A stretch of 64,000 bases of DNA from JAFGXT01 sp963677165 (GCA_963677165.2 CAXXSX010000002.1:3286001-3350000); one strand, 5' to 3'. Counted from the stretch's first letter, positions 51,430 to 61,567 are shown. Numbers and translations are program-made. Notes: a model not told the origin generated them from the sequence alone.

Positions 51430-54168
51430 GTGAAACGATCAGTGATAATGCGGATAATGTCTTCAACTGGACTAATGGTACTGCTGTTGTGCGGTATCAG
51501 GCTTGATGCCGCCAAAGTGACAACCGACAAGGAACAAAGTTATTTTTGGTGGGAAGCTGAAGATTCCTCCAGTAATACATTTCCCAAAAGCTGGAGTTTC
51601 CGTCCATCCAACGCCAGGGAAAAGGCGGTACTTTCCGGCGGCAACTGGCTCCAGACCGATAAAGGAGGCAATGCCGTTGCGGAATGGAACATTGACCTTC
51701 CCCGTGGCGGTACCTTTAATTTATGGGTGCGTAAATTTTGGTATCACGGCCCGTTTAAATGGCGCTTCAACGATCAGCCGGAACGGGAATGTGTTAAAAA
51801 ATGTTCATTGGTAGACAGCGTCAAGATGAGGAAATTTGTCTGTGCCAACTGGGTTTCGCTTGGAGAAATTACCCTCCCGGCCGGAAAAAATACCCTGAAG
51901 ATCAAGCTGGATCCGAAAGCGACTGCTGCCGGGATCGATTGCTGGATGCTTACAGACAGACCTTTTGTTCCGAACGGAAAACACAAACCGGGTGAAAAAT
52001 ACAATCGAACGGAACCGGGCTGGTTCAATTTTGAACCTGATCCTGAGAAGTATACGGCCGATTCCATGTTTGATATGCGAAGCCTTAATCAGGAGAGGGC
52101 AGGGGACGATGGTTTTCTTAAAGCTGACGGTTTCGACATTGTATTTGAGAAAACCGGCAAGACGGTTAAATTCTGGGCGGTAACCTCAGGATTCAATTAC
52201 GACCATGCATCTGTGGATTATCTGGCAAAACGTCTGGCCAAATATGGTGTGAACATGGTTCGTGTTCATTCTCCGATCTATGACAAGAATTCGAAGGACC
52301 CGTCTAAGGTCGATATGAAAATCCTTGACCGCTTACATTATTTTGTCGCGGCACTGGCCAAACAGGGAATTTATACAAAACTCAGCTTCTTTTTCCCGCT
52401 CTGGTGTCCGATTACAAAAGGTTTCAATCTGCCGGGTTACTATGAATGTGACAAGAAAAAGCCTTTCAGTCTGCTGTTTTATCACCCCAGCATGCAGAAA
52501 ATATATAAGAATTGGGCAAAAGTATTGCTGACTACAGTTAATCCATATACCGGTAAGGCATTTGCGGATGATCCTGCCGTTGGAATCGTCGAGATTGTCA
52601 ACGAAGACGGCCTGTTTTTCTGGACCTTTATGCCGTATGTAAATCAGCCTGCCGAATGTGCTCACGTTATTGAAAAGCTTTTTGGAGACTGGCTGATAAA
52701 AAAATATGGTTCAATTGACCAGGCCGTAACCGCATGGGGCAGCAAAGGTGCTAAACCCAAACACGGCAAAATTGAGCACGGACGTGTTCCGCTTTACAAT
52801 CCGGGATTTCTCGGTTCTTTCGATTGGGCCGTAAAAGCCAGGAACCAGCGTCGAGCAGAGGATCAGTTGAAGTTTATCGTGGAACTGCAGCGTGGATTTT
52901 ATCAGAAGATGGCAGAATACTTTAGACATGATCTGGGGGTAAAATGTCTTATTTCCGCTTCTAACTGGCATACTGCCGATGCCAGGAACCTGGCCGCTCT
53001 TGAAAAATATACTTACACTGTTTGTGATGTTATTGACCGTCACGGTTATTACAATGCTCCCCATAAAGGACGCAATCATAGCTGGGATGTTCGAACCGGG
53101 CATACTTATAAGGATAAGAGCGGAATGCTCGTTCCGGACAGTCTGACGAAGGAATTGCAGTATGGGAAAAAGCCTCATATGATTTCCGAGTACAACTATC
53201 CAATGCCAAACCGTTTCAGGGCTGAGGGCGTTTATATGGCTGCAACCTATGGTTCTCTCACTGGTACAGACGCTTTCTTTTATTTTTCAATGAAGTCCTC
53301 TGACTGGCAGAATGTCAATTCGAAATTTTCGGTTTATACCCCTGCCGTGATGGGACAATTTCCGGCGTTCTCATATATCTATCGGGAAAATGTAGTGAAG
53401 TCCGGTCCGGTTGTCGCGGATATAACCTACAGTTTGAAGGATTTGCTGCAGATGAAGGGAACCAGTGTGGTTGAGGCCGCCTATATGGATGATCTGCGTA
53501 AGAAGGATATTGATAAAGCGAAAAATATCCAGATTGAGATGCCTTCCATTATTGATCCCCTGGCATATTACGTGGGGCAGGTCAGGGTTGATTTTTCGCC
53601 GGACGCCAATAACACGAAACTTATGAATCTGGCTCCCTATATAAATATGAAGAAAAAGACGGTTCGCAGTGCAACCGGGCAATTGTTCTGGAACTGGAAA
53701 GACGGATATTCAACACTGAATACCCCGAGGGCACAAGGAGCTTGCGGTTTTCTGAAAAAAGCCGGAAAAATAAAACTCGATAATGTTATGATTTCTTCCG
53801 ACAATGAATATGGTACGATTGTTGTTGTGGCGATTGACGGATTGAATATAAACGATTCTCAAAAGATTCTCGTACAGGTAATTACTGAGGATTCTAACTA
53901 TGGATTCAAATCAGTTCCGGTGAAAGATGATCCGTCTGATAAAAAACAGATCAAGGGAATGAGAGAAATTACTGACATCGGCAGACCTCCGATGCTGGTA
54001 AAGAATATTGGCGGCAGCGTAATAATTAAAACAGCGAACGCGGAGAATGCGAAGGTTTATGCGCTTGATTTTTGCGGATATAAGAAATCATCACTCAATT
54101 CGGGCTCTGCTCGCAATGTAAAGATTGATTTACAACCTGATGTATTGTATTATATGATCGTAAAGTAA
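51430..54168 (+). CDS. Secreted clan GH-A glycosidase with N-terminal carbohydrate-binding module
   Basis: About 912 aa. The start GTG 51430 is preferred because AAGGAG lies 6 bp upstream, whereas ATG 51424 touches it. After the signal peptide (about 1-25) a beta-sandwich module (about 35-180) resembles CBM-type domains (YFWWEAEDSSS, TLKIKLDPKATAAGIDCWML). A TIM barrel follows (DYLAKRLAKYGVNMVRVHSP) with acid/base Glu392 (IVEIVNEDG) and nucleophile Glu587 (MISEYNYP). The pair fits clan GH-A (GH5/GH42-like), but the exact family is not recognised. C-terminal beta domains complete it. Confidence 0.85.
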   Translation: MKRSVIMRIMSSTGLMVLLLCGIRLDAAKVTTDKEQSYFWWEAEDSSSNTFPKSWSFRPSNAREKAVLSGGNWLQTDKGGNAVAEWNIDLPRGGTFNLWVRKFWYHGPFKWRFNDQPERECVKKCSLVDSVKMRKFVCANWVSLGEITLPAGKNTLKIKLDPKATAAGIDCWMLTDRPFVPNGKHKPGEKYNRTEPGWFNFEPDPEKYTADSMFDMRSLNQERAGDDGFLKADGFDIVFEKTGKTVKFWAVTSGFNYDHASVDYLAKRLAKYGVNMVRVHSPIYDKNSKDPSKVDMKILDRLHYFVAALAKQGIYTKLSFFFPLWCPITKGFNLPGYYECDKKKPFSLLFYHPSMQKIYKNWAKVLLTTVNPYTGKAFADDPAVGIVEIVNEDGLFFWTFMPYVNQPAECAHVIEKLFGDWLIKKYGSIDQAVTAWGSKGAKPKHGKIEHGRVPLYNPGFLGSFDWAVKARNQRRAEDQLKFIVELQRGFYQKMAEYFRHDLGVKCLISASNWHTADARNLAALEKYTYTVCDVIDRHGYYNAPHKGRNHSWDVRTGHTYKDKSGMLVPDSLTKELQYGKKPHMISEYNYPMPNRFRAEGVYMAATYGSLTGTDAFFYFSMKSSDWQNVNSKFSVYTPAVMGQFPAFSYIYRENVVKSGPVVADITYSLKDLLQMKGTSVVEAAYMDDLRKKDIDKAKNIQIEMPSIIDPLAYYVGQVRVDFSPDANNTKLMNLAPYINMKKKTVRSATGQLFWNWKDGYSTLNTPRAQGACGFLKKAGKIKLDNVMISSDNEYGTIVVVAIDGLNINDSQKILVQVITEDSNYGFKSVPVKDDPSDKKQIKGMREITDIGRPPMLVKNIGGSVIIKTANAENAKVYALDFCGYKKSSLNSGSARNVKIDLQPDVLYYMIVK

Positions 54169-54214
54169 AATATTAATTCCGGCGGTTTTATCGCCGTCGG
54201 AAAAAGGGAGAATT

Positions 54215-54892
54215 ATGAAAGGACAAAGATTTTTCACACTCATCGAACTCCTCGTGGTGATCGCCATCATTGCAATTCTGGCAGCTCTTCTGCTGCCGGC
54301 TTTAAGTAATGCGCGGCAGACGGCAAAACAAATTAACTGTACGAGCAACATGAAACAGATAGGTGGTTACATTCAGATGTACCAGAATGATTTCAATGAT
54401 TACTTTCCCGGCAATAAAGGGGGAAGCAAATGGTTCGGTTATGATAAATGCGGGCAGTATTTTGGTAACACCGGCGCGATGTATGTTGACAAGAAATGTA
54501 AGATTATGCGATGTCCGACTGCCCGGGGACTGGCAATTTATGAAACAGGTGATAAAAGCGGATATTATAGTTTTGGTTATGGAGCCAATACAAAGCTGAC
54601 AAAGCCGACAAAAATGACGCAGGTCAAGTATTCCATGTCGATTGTGGTTTCTATGGTGGATGGAATGAGCAATGCCTGGGATTATGCAAGCGGGACCTAC
54701 CCGTATTATTATGATGATAAATCAGAATGGGTCAGCGAATGGAGTAGTGGAACATTCGGTTCCTCATATAACTATTCAAAAAACAGACACAGAAATATGA
54801 CGAATACATTATTTCTGGACAGTCATGCTGATTCATTCAAAAATCTGGGAAATGCCGCTAAGGCTGGAGATCTTTACGGAAATTTTCTGTAA
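54215..54892 (+). CDS. Prepilin-like protein of the H-X9-DG type
   Basis: A 225-aa protein with leader MKGQRF, then FTLIELLVVIAIIAILAALL and LPALSNARQTAKQINCTSN. The C-terminal signature is TLFLDSHADSFKN, a variant DSH instead of DGH. The N-terminal coding DNA is almost the same as in the gene at 29967, although the rest differs. AGGGAG 6 bp before ATG. It sits between the clan-A glycosidase and the SGNH-LamG esterase. An imperfect hairpin (CCGGCG/CGCCGTCGG, 54179-54200) precedes it. Confidence 0.9.
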   Translation: MKGQRFFTLIELLVVIAIIAILAALLLPALSNARQTAKQINCTSNMKQIGGYIQMYQNDFNDYFPGNKGGSKWFGYDKCGQYFGNTGAMYVDKKCKIMRCPTARGLAIYETGDKSGYYSFGYGANTKLTKPTKMTQVKYSMSIVVSMVDGMSNAWDYASGTYPYYYDDKSEWVSEWSSGTFGSSYNYSKNRHRNMTNTLFLDSHADSFKNLGNAAKAGDLYGNFL

Positions 54893-54976
54893 TATTTAAT
54901 TTTACAACAGTACATAATCGGAAAAAATATTCTATTTACGTTAATAAGGTTTTTGTGTGTTAATAAGGCGTTTATA

Positions 54977-56815
54977 ATGAAACTTTTCACCCCATGGCTT
55001 TATAAATATCTACTGGCAAATTTACTGATCCTTTATGGATTCAGCGTTTCCCTGATGGGAAAAGAACCTTTGCTGTTATCCCGCGACTGGGTGGTCTTTG
55101 GACCATTGTTGTCGCAACAGGCCTTATTGACAAATTCTGAGATTGCTCAGATTTCCGGCATTCCAGCTCAAATAACCGTTGCAGGCAAAAAGTTGGTCGG
55201 CAGGAAAGTTAAAGACAGTAATAACATTGATCTGGTAAAATTGTTTTATCCCGGTAAGGAAGAATATTATGCCAGATCTTACTGGGGTAGTTATTCATAC
55301 TTGATGACGGAAATAATTTGTTCGTCTGATAGTGAATACTACATCGGTACCGGAGCAGACTGGTGGATGAAATGGTATATTGACGGGAAACAGGTTTTCA
55401 GTACGTTTAAGACCGGTAATCTCTTCCATGATTTTTCCTGTGAGGATTATGCATTTAAGGTCAGGCTTTCAAAAGGACACCATCTGGTTACCGTTATCGT
55501 AAAAAGCGGAAGCAGCGAGTGGAAGTTTGCCGCGACTTTTGACCAATCCAAACGGGAAAAGCTGAAACGACTGGAGCAGATGCGTGTCCTGGCGGGAAGT
55601 GCCCAGGCATATGTCCGAAAAGTAAAGCAGGATAACTCCCGGAAGATTGCTGGAATGAAGTTGGTTATCTTTGGGTCATCAGTGGCAAAAGGAACCGGTG
55701 CAAAGAAGAATTACGGCTGGGCAAACCGATTGAAAGCTTTTCTAGAAAAGAAAAACTGGATTGTGATCAATAAGTCTATTGGAGGAAATAATACAATTGA
55801 TTTACTTGCACGATTCAAACGTGATTTACTTCAGGAAAAACCGGACGTCGTAATAATCGGCTTGTCGATGGCTAATGAAGGACTGATCAGAAATCCCGAA
55901 AAAGTATATGGCCAATATGTCAGTAATATGAAAAAACTTATTCAACTGTGTCGAAAATATAATATTATTCCGATGGTGTCAAATTGTTATCCTCACGGAT
56001 CATATACGCAGGAACATTACAACTATATCAGAAAATTTAATGAAGAGCTGAATTCCTGGCCTGTTGTCAGTTTCGATTTTCTCGGAACTGTTGATGATGG
56101 AAACGGCAGATGGGTGAAGGGATTTCAGCATGACAGCGGTCATCCGAATGACGCGGGGCATGACGAAATGTTCCATTCTATTCCGACTGGCATTTTCGAC
56201 AACTTGATCAGTCAGTCTTATTTTTTCTCCTCATCTGATGCCGGATTTATGCGGGTAAGAAAGGGACCGCATTCCGGCATCAGTTTTTTTCCGGGACTAC
56301 CACCTTATTCTTTTTCGATGTTGTTTCGTATTAAAATAACTGATGCGGATGCACAAGGAACTATTGCCGGAGTATCCGGAAATAATATCGCGGTTAACAA
56401 GCAGGGATTCTGGGAACTGAAAACGGCAGACGGCAGTACTATTGCTACAAGAGTGAAAGCTGACTTGGGAAAGGAGTTTTTTATCGCCTTGACTTATAGT
56501 CATGCCCGAAAGTTGTTAATTTTATATATTGATGGGAAAAATGTCGGTTATGTTTCCGGAGATAAGCTATCGCCTGAGGTATTTTATCTGGGAGGATATC
56601 GCGATATGCCTTCTCCTCAAGCTGATTTCAGGAATTTCATGATTTATCGTTCATGTCTCAGTGTCGAGAATGTTGAAGCTCTTTATTCCGGGCGAATACT
56701 GCATTCCAGCCTTGAGCTTTATGCTCCCCTTAGCGATAAGATTGTTTTTAAAGGAGCCAGATTAATTAATTATGCTCAGACAGGAGAGCATTGTACAATT
56801 GAGAATGTTCCGTGA
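54977..56815 (+). CDS. Secreted SGNH hydrolase with LamG-like C-terminus
   Basis: About 612 aa, start ATG 54977 (AAGG 9 bp upstream). After a signal peptide there is an N-terminal beta domain (about 30-200). The SGNH hydrolase domain follows: block I VIFGSSVAKG (Ser234), block II around KSIGGNNT, block III GLSMANEG, and the terminal Asp/His in HDSGHPNDAGHDEM. The C-terminal half (about 425-600) is a concanavalin A/LamG-like sandwich (IALTYSHARKLLILYIDGKNV, FLGG-type YLGGYRD). It probably deacetylates an extracellular polysaccharide while binding it. Confidence 0.85.
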   Translation: MKLFTPWLYKYLLANLLILYGFSVSLMGKEPLLLSRDWVVFGPLLSQQALLTNSEIAQISGIPAQITVAGKKLVGRKVKDSNNIDLVKLFYPGKEEYYARSYWGSYSYLMTEIICSSDSEYYIGTGADWWMKWYIDGKQVFSTFKTGNLFHDFSCEDYAFKVRLSKGHHLVTVIVKSGSSEWKFAATFDQSKREKLKRLEQMRVLAGSAQAYVRKVKQDNSRKIAGMKLVIFGSSVAKGTGAKKNYGWANRLKAFLEKKNWIVINKSIGGNNTIDLLARFKRDLLQEKPDVVIIGLSMANEGLIRNPEKVYGQYVSNMKKLIQLCRKYNIIPMVSNCYPHGSYTQEHYNYIRKFNEELNSWPVVSFDFLGTVDDGNGRWVKGFQHDSGHPNDAGHDEMFHSIPTGIFDNLISQSYFFSSSDAGFMRVRKGPHSGISFFPGLPPYSFSMLFRIKITDADAQGTIAGVSGNNIAVNKQGFWELKTADGSTIATRVKADLGKEFFIALTYSHARKLLILYIDGKNVGYVSGDKLSPEVFYLGGYRDMPSPQADFRNFMIYRSCLSVENVEALYSGRILHSSLELYAPLSDKIVFKGARLINYAQTGEHCTIENVP

Positions 56816-56898
56816 ATTCAAATAGATTATTAATAGAATGATAAATTCGAACTAATTTAATTATTAGTAGTATTTGCAAATATTTTATAAGGATTTTT

Positions 56899-58206
56899 AT
56901 GAATAAGTTGGAGAACTATAAATGGCCGGAATCAATTCCGGAATCAGATATTTTCAAGCTGAAGGTTAACAATGAGATTGTGTTTGTTCATCAGAGCCAG
57001 GCTGCTGATTTTGCCATATTTTCTTTTGAAGAAAAAGCCGATATTGAACTGACAACAGTAGTGCCGGCAAAGGAAGTTGCAATACATCCGTTTTCAAAAA
57101 AAATAAAATATTCTGTTATAAATAACCAGATCAGATTTTCGCTGAAGTCTTCAGGCCACTTAATGGTGAAAATTCCGGATATGCCGGAATTGTTCATTTA
57201 CGCTAATCCGCCCGAAGTCGATGTTCCGAAGGTTGACGATCCGAATGTGATTTTTTTCAGGGCTGGTGAAGTGCACAATGTGGATCGTCTGACCGTCGAT
57301 GATGATAACAAAACAATCTATATTCAGGGGGGAGCCGTTGTAAAAGGATGCTTCAATTCTCTGAACAGTAAAAATATAACGCTGAAAGGTCGTGGGATTT
57401 TCGATGCCTCTGCAATTCCGCACCGTAAATACCGGATGATTGTGTTTGAAGGTTGTGAGAACGTAACTCTTGAAGGGATTGTGGCAATTGGTACACCGGC
57501 ATGGAACACAGTGTTTGGTGCTTGTAATCAGGTATATGTAAAAAATTATAAGACAATCGGCTGGGTTTCCTGTTCTGATGGAATTGATATAGTCGGCAGT
57601 AAAAATGTTCTGATTGAAGACTGTTGTTTGCGTAATAATGACGACTGCATTGCTGTCAAATCTGTTTCTAATGATAATCCTGATGGTTCGCCGCCGCGTA
57701 CGGACTGGCGGGGAAATGTTCATAATATTGAGGTGCGGCACTGTATTTTATACAACGATCCATGTGGAAACGCTATTGAAATCGGATTCGAAACTCAGGC
57801 GGAGCGGATCAGTAATATAACCTTCAAAGATATTGATGTGTTATACGGGCATGGTAATGGAGGTATTTTTACGATTCATAACGGAGATCGCGCGATAATT
57901 GAGAATATCATTTATCAGGATATTCGGGTTGAACATTATTTTGATAAGCTGGTTGACCTGAGAGTAATGCATTCACGTTATTCGAAGGATGTGGAACGCG
58001 GTTCGATTCGTAATGTCAGGTTTGAAAATATCTCATGCGTTGCCAATGAACATAATTCAATTTCATTGTTCGGGGGATATGACAATGATCATTGCATCGA
58101 AAATGTTTACTTCAAGAACTTCTGCATTGGCGGTAAGTCCATCGATTCTCTGGATGAACTCGAAGGATATACCGGAAATGCTTCGAACATAACATTTAAT
58201 AATTGA
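56899..58206 (+). CDS. GH28 family polygalacturonase-like enzyme
   Basis: A 435-aa right-handed beta-helix protein. The GH28 catalytic motifs are SDGIDIVGS (Asp227), NNDDCIAVKS (Asp248/249), NAIEIGFE and, later, VDLRVMHSR. Length and motifs fit GH28, a family of pectin-degrading enzymes including rhamnogalacturonan hydrolases. No signal peptide is evident, so its location (cytoplasm, or export by an unseen route) is open. AAGGA 7 bp before ATG. It follows the SGNH-LamG gene and precedes the transporter genes. Confidence 0.88.
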   Translation: MNKLENYKWPESIPESDIFKLKVNNEIVFVHQSQAADFAIFSFEEKADIELTTVVPAKEVAIHPFSKKIKYSVINNQIRFSLKSSGHLMVKIPDMPELFIYANPPEVDVPKVDDPNVIFFRAGEVHNVDRLTVDDDNKTIYIQGGAVVKGCFNSLNSKNITLKGRGIFDASAIPHRKYRMIVFEGCENVTLEGIVAIGTPAWNTVFGACNQVYVKNYKTIGWVSCSDGIDIVGSKNVLIEDCCLRNNDDCIAVKSVSNDNPDGSPPRTDWRGNVHNIEVRHCILYNDPCGNAIEIGFETQAERISNITFKDIDVLYGHGNGGIFTIHNGDRAIIENIIYQDIRVEHYFDKLVDLRVMHSRYSKDVERGSIRNVRFENISCVANEHNSISLFGGYDNDHCIENVYFKNFCIGGKSIDSLDELEGYTGNASNITFNN

Positions 58207-58213
58207 GGCTAAA

Positions 58214-59035
58214 ATGAAGTATTCAGGAATATTACTTATCATGGGAGGGACCGTCCTTGTTCAAGGCGGCATTCCGAACGACCTTCCGAACAATCAAAAA
58301 GTGCTTAAGGCGTTCAGCAATCTTGAGTACAACAAAGCATGGGCGATGGCCTCGAAATCATCCGCTCCGGAGTCGAAACTTGTGACTGCGCTTTGTTGTT
58401 TATATGATCAGAGTCATCGTAATTCTGCCCGTGGATTGAAGATACTGGAAGAACTCTGGAAGGATTCCGCACTCGATAAAAAGCTGAAGATATCTGTGGG
58501 GCTCAGTTATGCCAGAGCCGCCCAGTTGATGCAGCTTCGAAAAATTGAGCATGCAGCTGACGGTATTGACTGGAAACAGATTTATCACGACCTGCTTTTG
58601 ATGCGGCCGACCGGAATCGACTCATGCAGGATTTTCATCTATCAGATTGAAGAGCCTTTGCATAAAGCCATGGAATCATCCAACAGAGTAGAGTTGGATA
58701 AAATGGCCGCAACCATTTCCGGGTTTTGTGATAGTTACAGCGGGGCTGAAGATGGTCTGGCTGGAATTTATACTGTACTTGGCAGAGTATACCTGAGACT
58801 GGGAAAATATCCTCAAACAGTCAGTAGTTTTGAATCTGCTCTCAAATGTGGTCCGCTTCCGGCCCGTTTTCGGAAAGAGGTGATCTGCAGGATAGCGAGG
58901 ATCAGCCAACAGCAGCTCAATGATATTGTAAAGGCCAGAAAATATTATGAATTGCTGGTGAAAGATTATCCTTATTCTTCTGAAGGTATTGTTGCCGAAA
59001 GATATCTAAAAGAAATTCAGCAGGCCGTAAAATGA
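58214..59035 (+). CDS. TPR-like exported protein
   Basis: A 273-aa protein with an N-terminal hydrophobic signal (ILLIMGGTVLVQGG) and then helical pairs resembling tetratricopeptide repeats (LAGIYTVLGRVYLRLGKYP, QTVSSFESALKC, ARKYYELLVKDYPYSSEG). Such proteins usually mediate protein contacts. Its stop overlaps the start of the solute-binding protein by 4 bp (ATGA), so translation is coupled. It may be a partner of the transporter or of its binding protein (inference). Confidence 0.8.
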   Translation: MKYSGILLIMGGTVLVQGGIPNDLPNNQKVLKAFSNLEYNKAWAMASKSSAPESKLVTALCCLYDQSHRNSARGLKILEELWKDSALDKKLKISVGLSYARAAQLMQLRKIEHAADGIDWKQIYHDLLLMRPTGIDSCRIFIYQIEEPLHKAMESSNRVELDKMAATISGFCDSYSGAEDGLAGIYTVLGRVYLRLGKYPQTVSSFESALKCGPLPARFRKEVICRIARISQQQLNDIVKARKYYELLVKDYPYSSEGIVAERYLKEIQQAVK

Positions 59036-60663
59036 AAGAACACACTATATTCCATAAAATTAAAAGTAATGTCGGGCTGATTCTTGCCGGAGTATTCTAT
59101 CTAGCTTCGATTTTAACCGTAATTTTTCGATTTGACTCATCATCCGGCGTTATAAATGATGATATCGTTCTGACGGTTGCTCACTGGCAGTTGGAAGATG
59201 GTTTCAGAGAAGGCATGGAAAAAGCTTTGAAGAAGTTTTGCGAACTCAAAAAGCAACAGGGCATAAATGTTAAAGTCGTACAGTCGACGGTTCCGTTTCG
59301 CGGCTATCGGCAATGGTTTATGACACAGCTGCTGGGAGATGAACCCGCGGACTTGATTGTTCCTCTCGGCTCTCCCGGACTGGTGAATCAATATTTTAAT
59401 GCCCTTGATGAATATATGGATCAGCCTAATCCGTTCAACAAAGGGACCCCGCTGGCTAATGTGGTCTGGCGAGACAGTTTTATTACTCCATGTATGCCGG
59501 ATGAAACTTACGGTAAGACATTTCAGCCCGGATACAGTATGCATGTACAACGCTTATTTGTAAATGTTGATCTGTTGAAAAAAACAACCGGATCGGATGT
59601 GCTGCCACGGGATTTGCATGAATTCCTGGCTATATGCCGAAAAGTTACGGAATATAATCGCATCCATAAATCCGATTACATTCCAATTGGGGTCCGTGGT
59701 ATTGATAAACAAACTCTCAAGAATTTATTCAACTATTATTATCAGGAGATTAATACCGGACTGAACGATAACTTGCCGGACGATGGAAGGTTCATGGCAA
59801 GTCAGATCGATCAACTGCGTGGTATCCGCCAGGGAAAAATCAGCCGCAAGCGACTTCTGGCGGCTGTGGATTGCATCAAGGAGCTGGGACAGTATTTCTG
59901 TAAGGGATTCCTTTCAACCAGTCATGAACAGACTCAATATATGTTTACGACCGGAAAAGTACTGTTTGTTATGGATGGCTCCTGGAACGCGTATTCTCTT
60001 AAACGCAATAACGACTTTGATATTAAGATAATTCCGATTCCGACAATGGGACGGAATTACAAATACTCACAATATTATGTTGGCGCAACTGATGAACTTG
60101 GAACAGCAAAAGTCAACGGCTGGTTTGCCATACCGAAATCAACCCGTCATTTTAAGTTAAGTCTTGAACTGCTCCAATACCTGACCTCCTGGAAAATCAA
60201 TCAGGAAATCATGGATAGTTGCAAATGGCCGCCCGGAGTTAAATTTGCCCGATATGAAGGCTTGCTCAAAGCCATGAAGCCGGTTTCCGGAACGGGACGG
60301 CATTCGATTATGAGTCCTTTCGAATTCGGCGGAAAAAGTTCAAGAAAGATGTTGGAGACACTTGAAGACATCATTATCAGAGATTCGAAGAATCCGCAGA
60401 AGGATTTCTGGCAGGCGTTTCAGGATGAGATTGCTCCGGTCATGATAGATCAGTTGGAGGAAGCGTCGGTTAACCGGGAAAGAGAATTGATCACAAACGA
60501 AGCCACCCGGTGTTCAATTATGGCGGGAAAACTTGCCGGAATAAAAAATTCTCCGGCTCGCGAACAACTTAATTTCTTTATTACTCTGGATGTTATTTCC
60601 GCGACGGATGTTGGTGATTTTATTAAAGAGTTAAAAATGCTTAACAGTCAAGGAGGTAAGTAA
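59032..60663 (+). CDS. ABC sugar transporter, membrane-anchored solute-binding protein
   Basis: A 543-aa extracellular solute-binding protein (family 1). An N-terminal membrane segment (residues 13-31, GLILAGVFYLASILTVIF) anchors it. Sugar-binding features include VAHWQLEDGFREGMEKAL, GDEPADLIVPLGSPG and, in the C-terminal lobe, GKVLFVMDGSWNAYSL. It is longer than typical (~430 aa), with an insertion of several helices at the end. It delivers oligosaccharides to the permease pair downstream. Start overlaps the TPR gene; the stop is directly before the permease start. Confidence 0.9.
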   Translation: MKEHTIFHKIKSNVGLILAGVFYLASILTVIFRFDSSSGVINDDIVLTVAHWQLEDGFREGMEKALKKFCELKKQQGINVKVVQSTVPFRGYRQWFMTQLLGDEPADLIVPLGSPGLVNQYFNALDEYMDQPNPFNKGTPLANVVWRDSFITPCMPDETYGKTFQPGYSMHVQRLFVNVDLLKKTTGSDVLPRDLHEFLAICRKVTEYNRIHKSDYIPIGVRGIDKQTLKNLFNYYYQEINTGLNDNLPDDGRFMASQIDQLRGIRQGKISRKRLLAAVDCIKELGQYFCKGFLSTSHEQTQYMFTTGKVLFVMDGSWNAYSLKRNNDFDIKIIPIPTMGRNYKYSQYYVGATDELGTAKVNGWFAIPKSTRHFKLSLELLQYLTSWKINQEIMDSCKWPPGVKFARYEGLLKAMKPVSGTGRHSIMSPFEFGGKSSRKMLETLEDIIIRDSKNPQKDFWQAFQDEIAPVMIDQLEEASVNRERELITNEATRCSIMAGKLAGIKNSPAREQLNFFITLDVISATDVGDFIKELKMLNSQGGK

Positions 60664-60664
60664 A

Positions 60665-61567
60665 ATGGCTGTTGTCGTGCCTGTTAAAAAACTGAACAAC
60701 TACTGGTCACTGTATTTTCTTATTGCAATACCTCTGTTACTGGTTTTTGTATTCTGCTATTATCCGATATTTAACGGATTTGTCCATATCTTTTATCGCT
60801 GGGACGGTAATGCCATTGAGGAATTCGCCGGACTGGAGAACATTTTTAAAGCATTCAGGGATCATGATTTGTGGAGTTCGTTCCTTGTTGTATGTCTGTT
60901 TGTTGTTACAAACGTTTTTAAAATGATAATCCCGATTATCACGGCGGTTGTTTTACATCATGTGTTCAATCAGAAAATGAATTATTTCTTCAGGGTATGT
61001 TTTGTTATTCCTATGATCGTGCCGGGGCTGGTTCATATTCTCTTGTGGAAATATTTCTACGAACCGAATTTCGGCGTGTTAAACGAATTCCTCAGGGCCA
61101 TGGGGATAATCAGCGGCAATACCGTGATCCAGTGGCTGTCGGAAAAAATGCTGGTTCTGCCCTCGCTCATCTTCATGGGGTTTCCCTGGGTGGGCGCTTT
61201 TGGTGTACTGATCTATCTTGCCGGATTGCAGAATATTCCTCAGGATGTTTATGAAGCCGCAGCCATTGATGGTGCCGGCATGGTCAAAGTGTTTACCAAT
61301 ATCGAACTGCCGTTGATTATGACCCAGGTACGGATAAATCTGATCCTGATGATCATCGGTACGCTTCAAAGCTGGGAAAGCGTATACCTCTTTCTGGGAG
61401 AGAGCGGAGGGCCCGGCGGAGTCGCGACTGTTCCCGGACTCCTTATCTTCCGGGAAGCGTTTGCTGAGGGTTTTTTCGGGTATGGCTGTGCTGTTGGTTT
61501 TATCCTGTTTGTCATCACTCTGCTGCTGACCTTTGTTAACAATAAATATGTGCGAGTCCGCAAGTAA
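60665..61567 (+). CDS. ABC sugar transporter permease (MalF-like)
   Basis: A 300-aa inner-membrane permease with six hydrophobic segments. The cytoplasmic EAA loop is YEAAAIDGAGMVKVFTNIEL (near residue 195). GGAGG is 8 bp before ATG. It forms a heterodimer with the next gene product. No ATPase gene is present in the window, so a shared MsmX-type ATPase elsewhere must drive import (inference). Confidence 0.93.
   Translation: MAVVVPVKKLNNYWSLYFLIAIPLLLVFVFCYYPIFNGFVHIFYRWDGNAIEEFAGLENIFKAFRDHDLWSSFLVVCLFVVTNVFKMIIPIITAVVLHHVFNQKMNYFFRVCFVIPMIVPGLVHILLWKYFYEPNFGVLNEFLRAMGIISGNTVIQWLSEKMLVLPSLIFMGFPWVGAFGVLIYLAGLQNIPQDVYEAAAIDGAGMVKVFTNIELPLIMTQVRINLILMIIGTLQSWESVYLFLGESGGPGGVATVPGLLIFREAFAEGFFGYGCAVGFILFVITLLLTFVNNKYVRVRK

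Noticed and set aside
57160..57741. Antisense open frame of 193 codons
   Set aside because: Lies opposite the GH28 gene; no start signal or domain.
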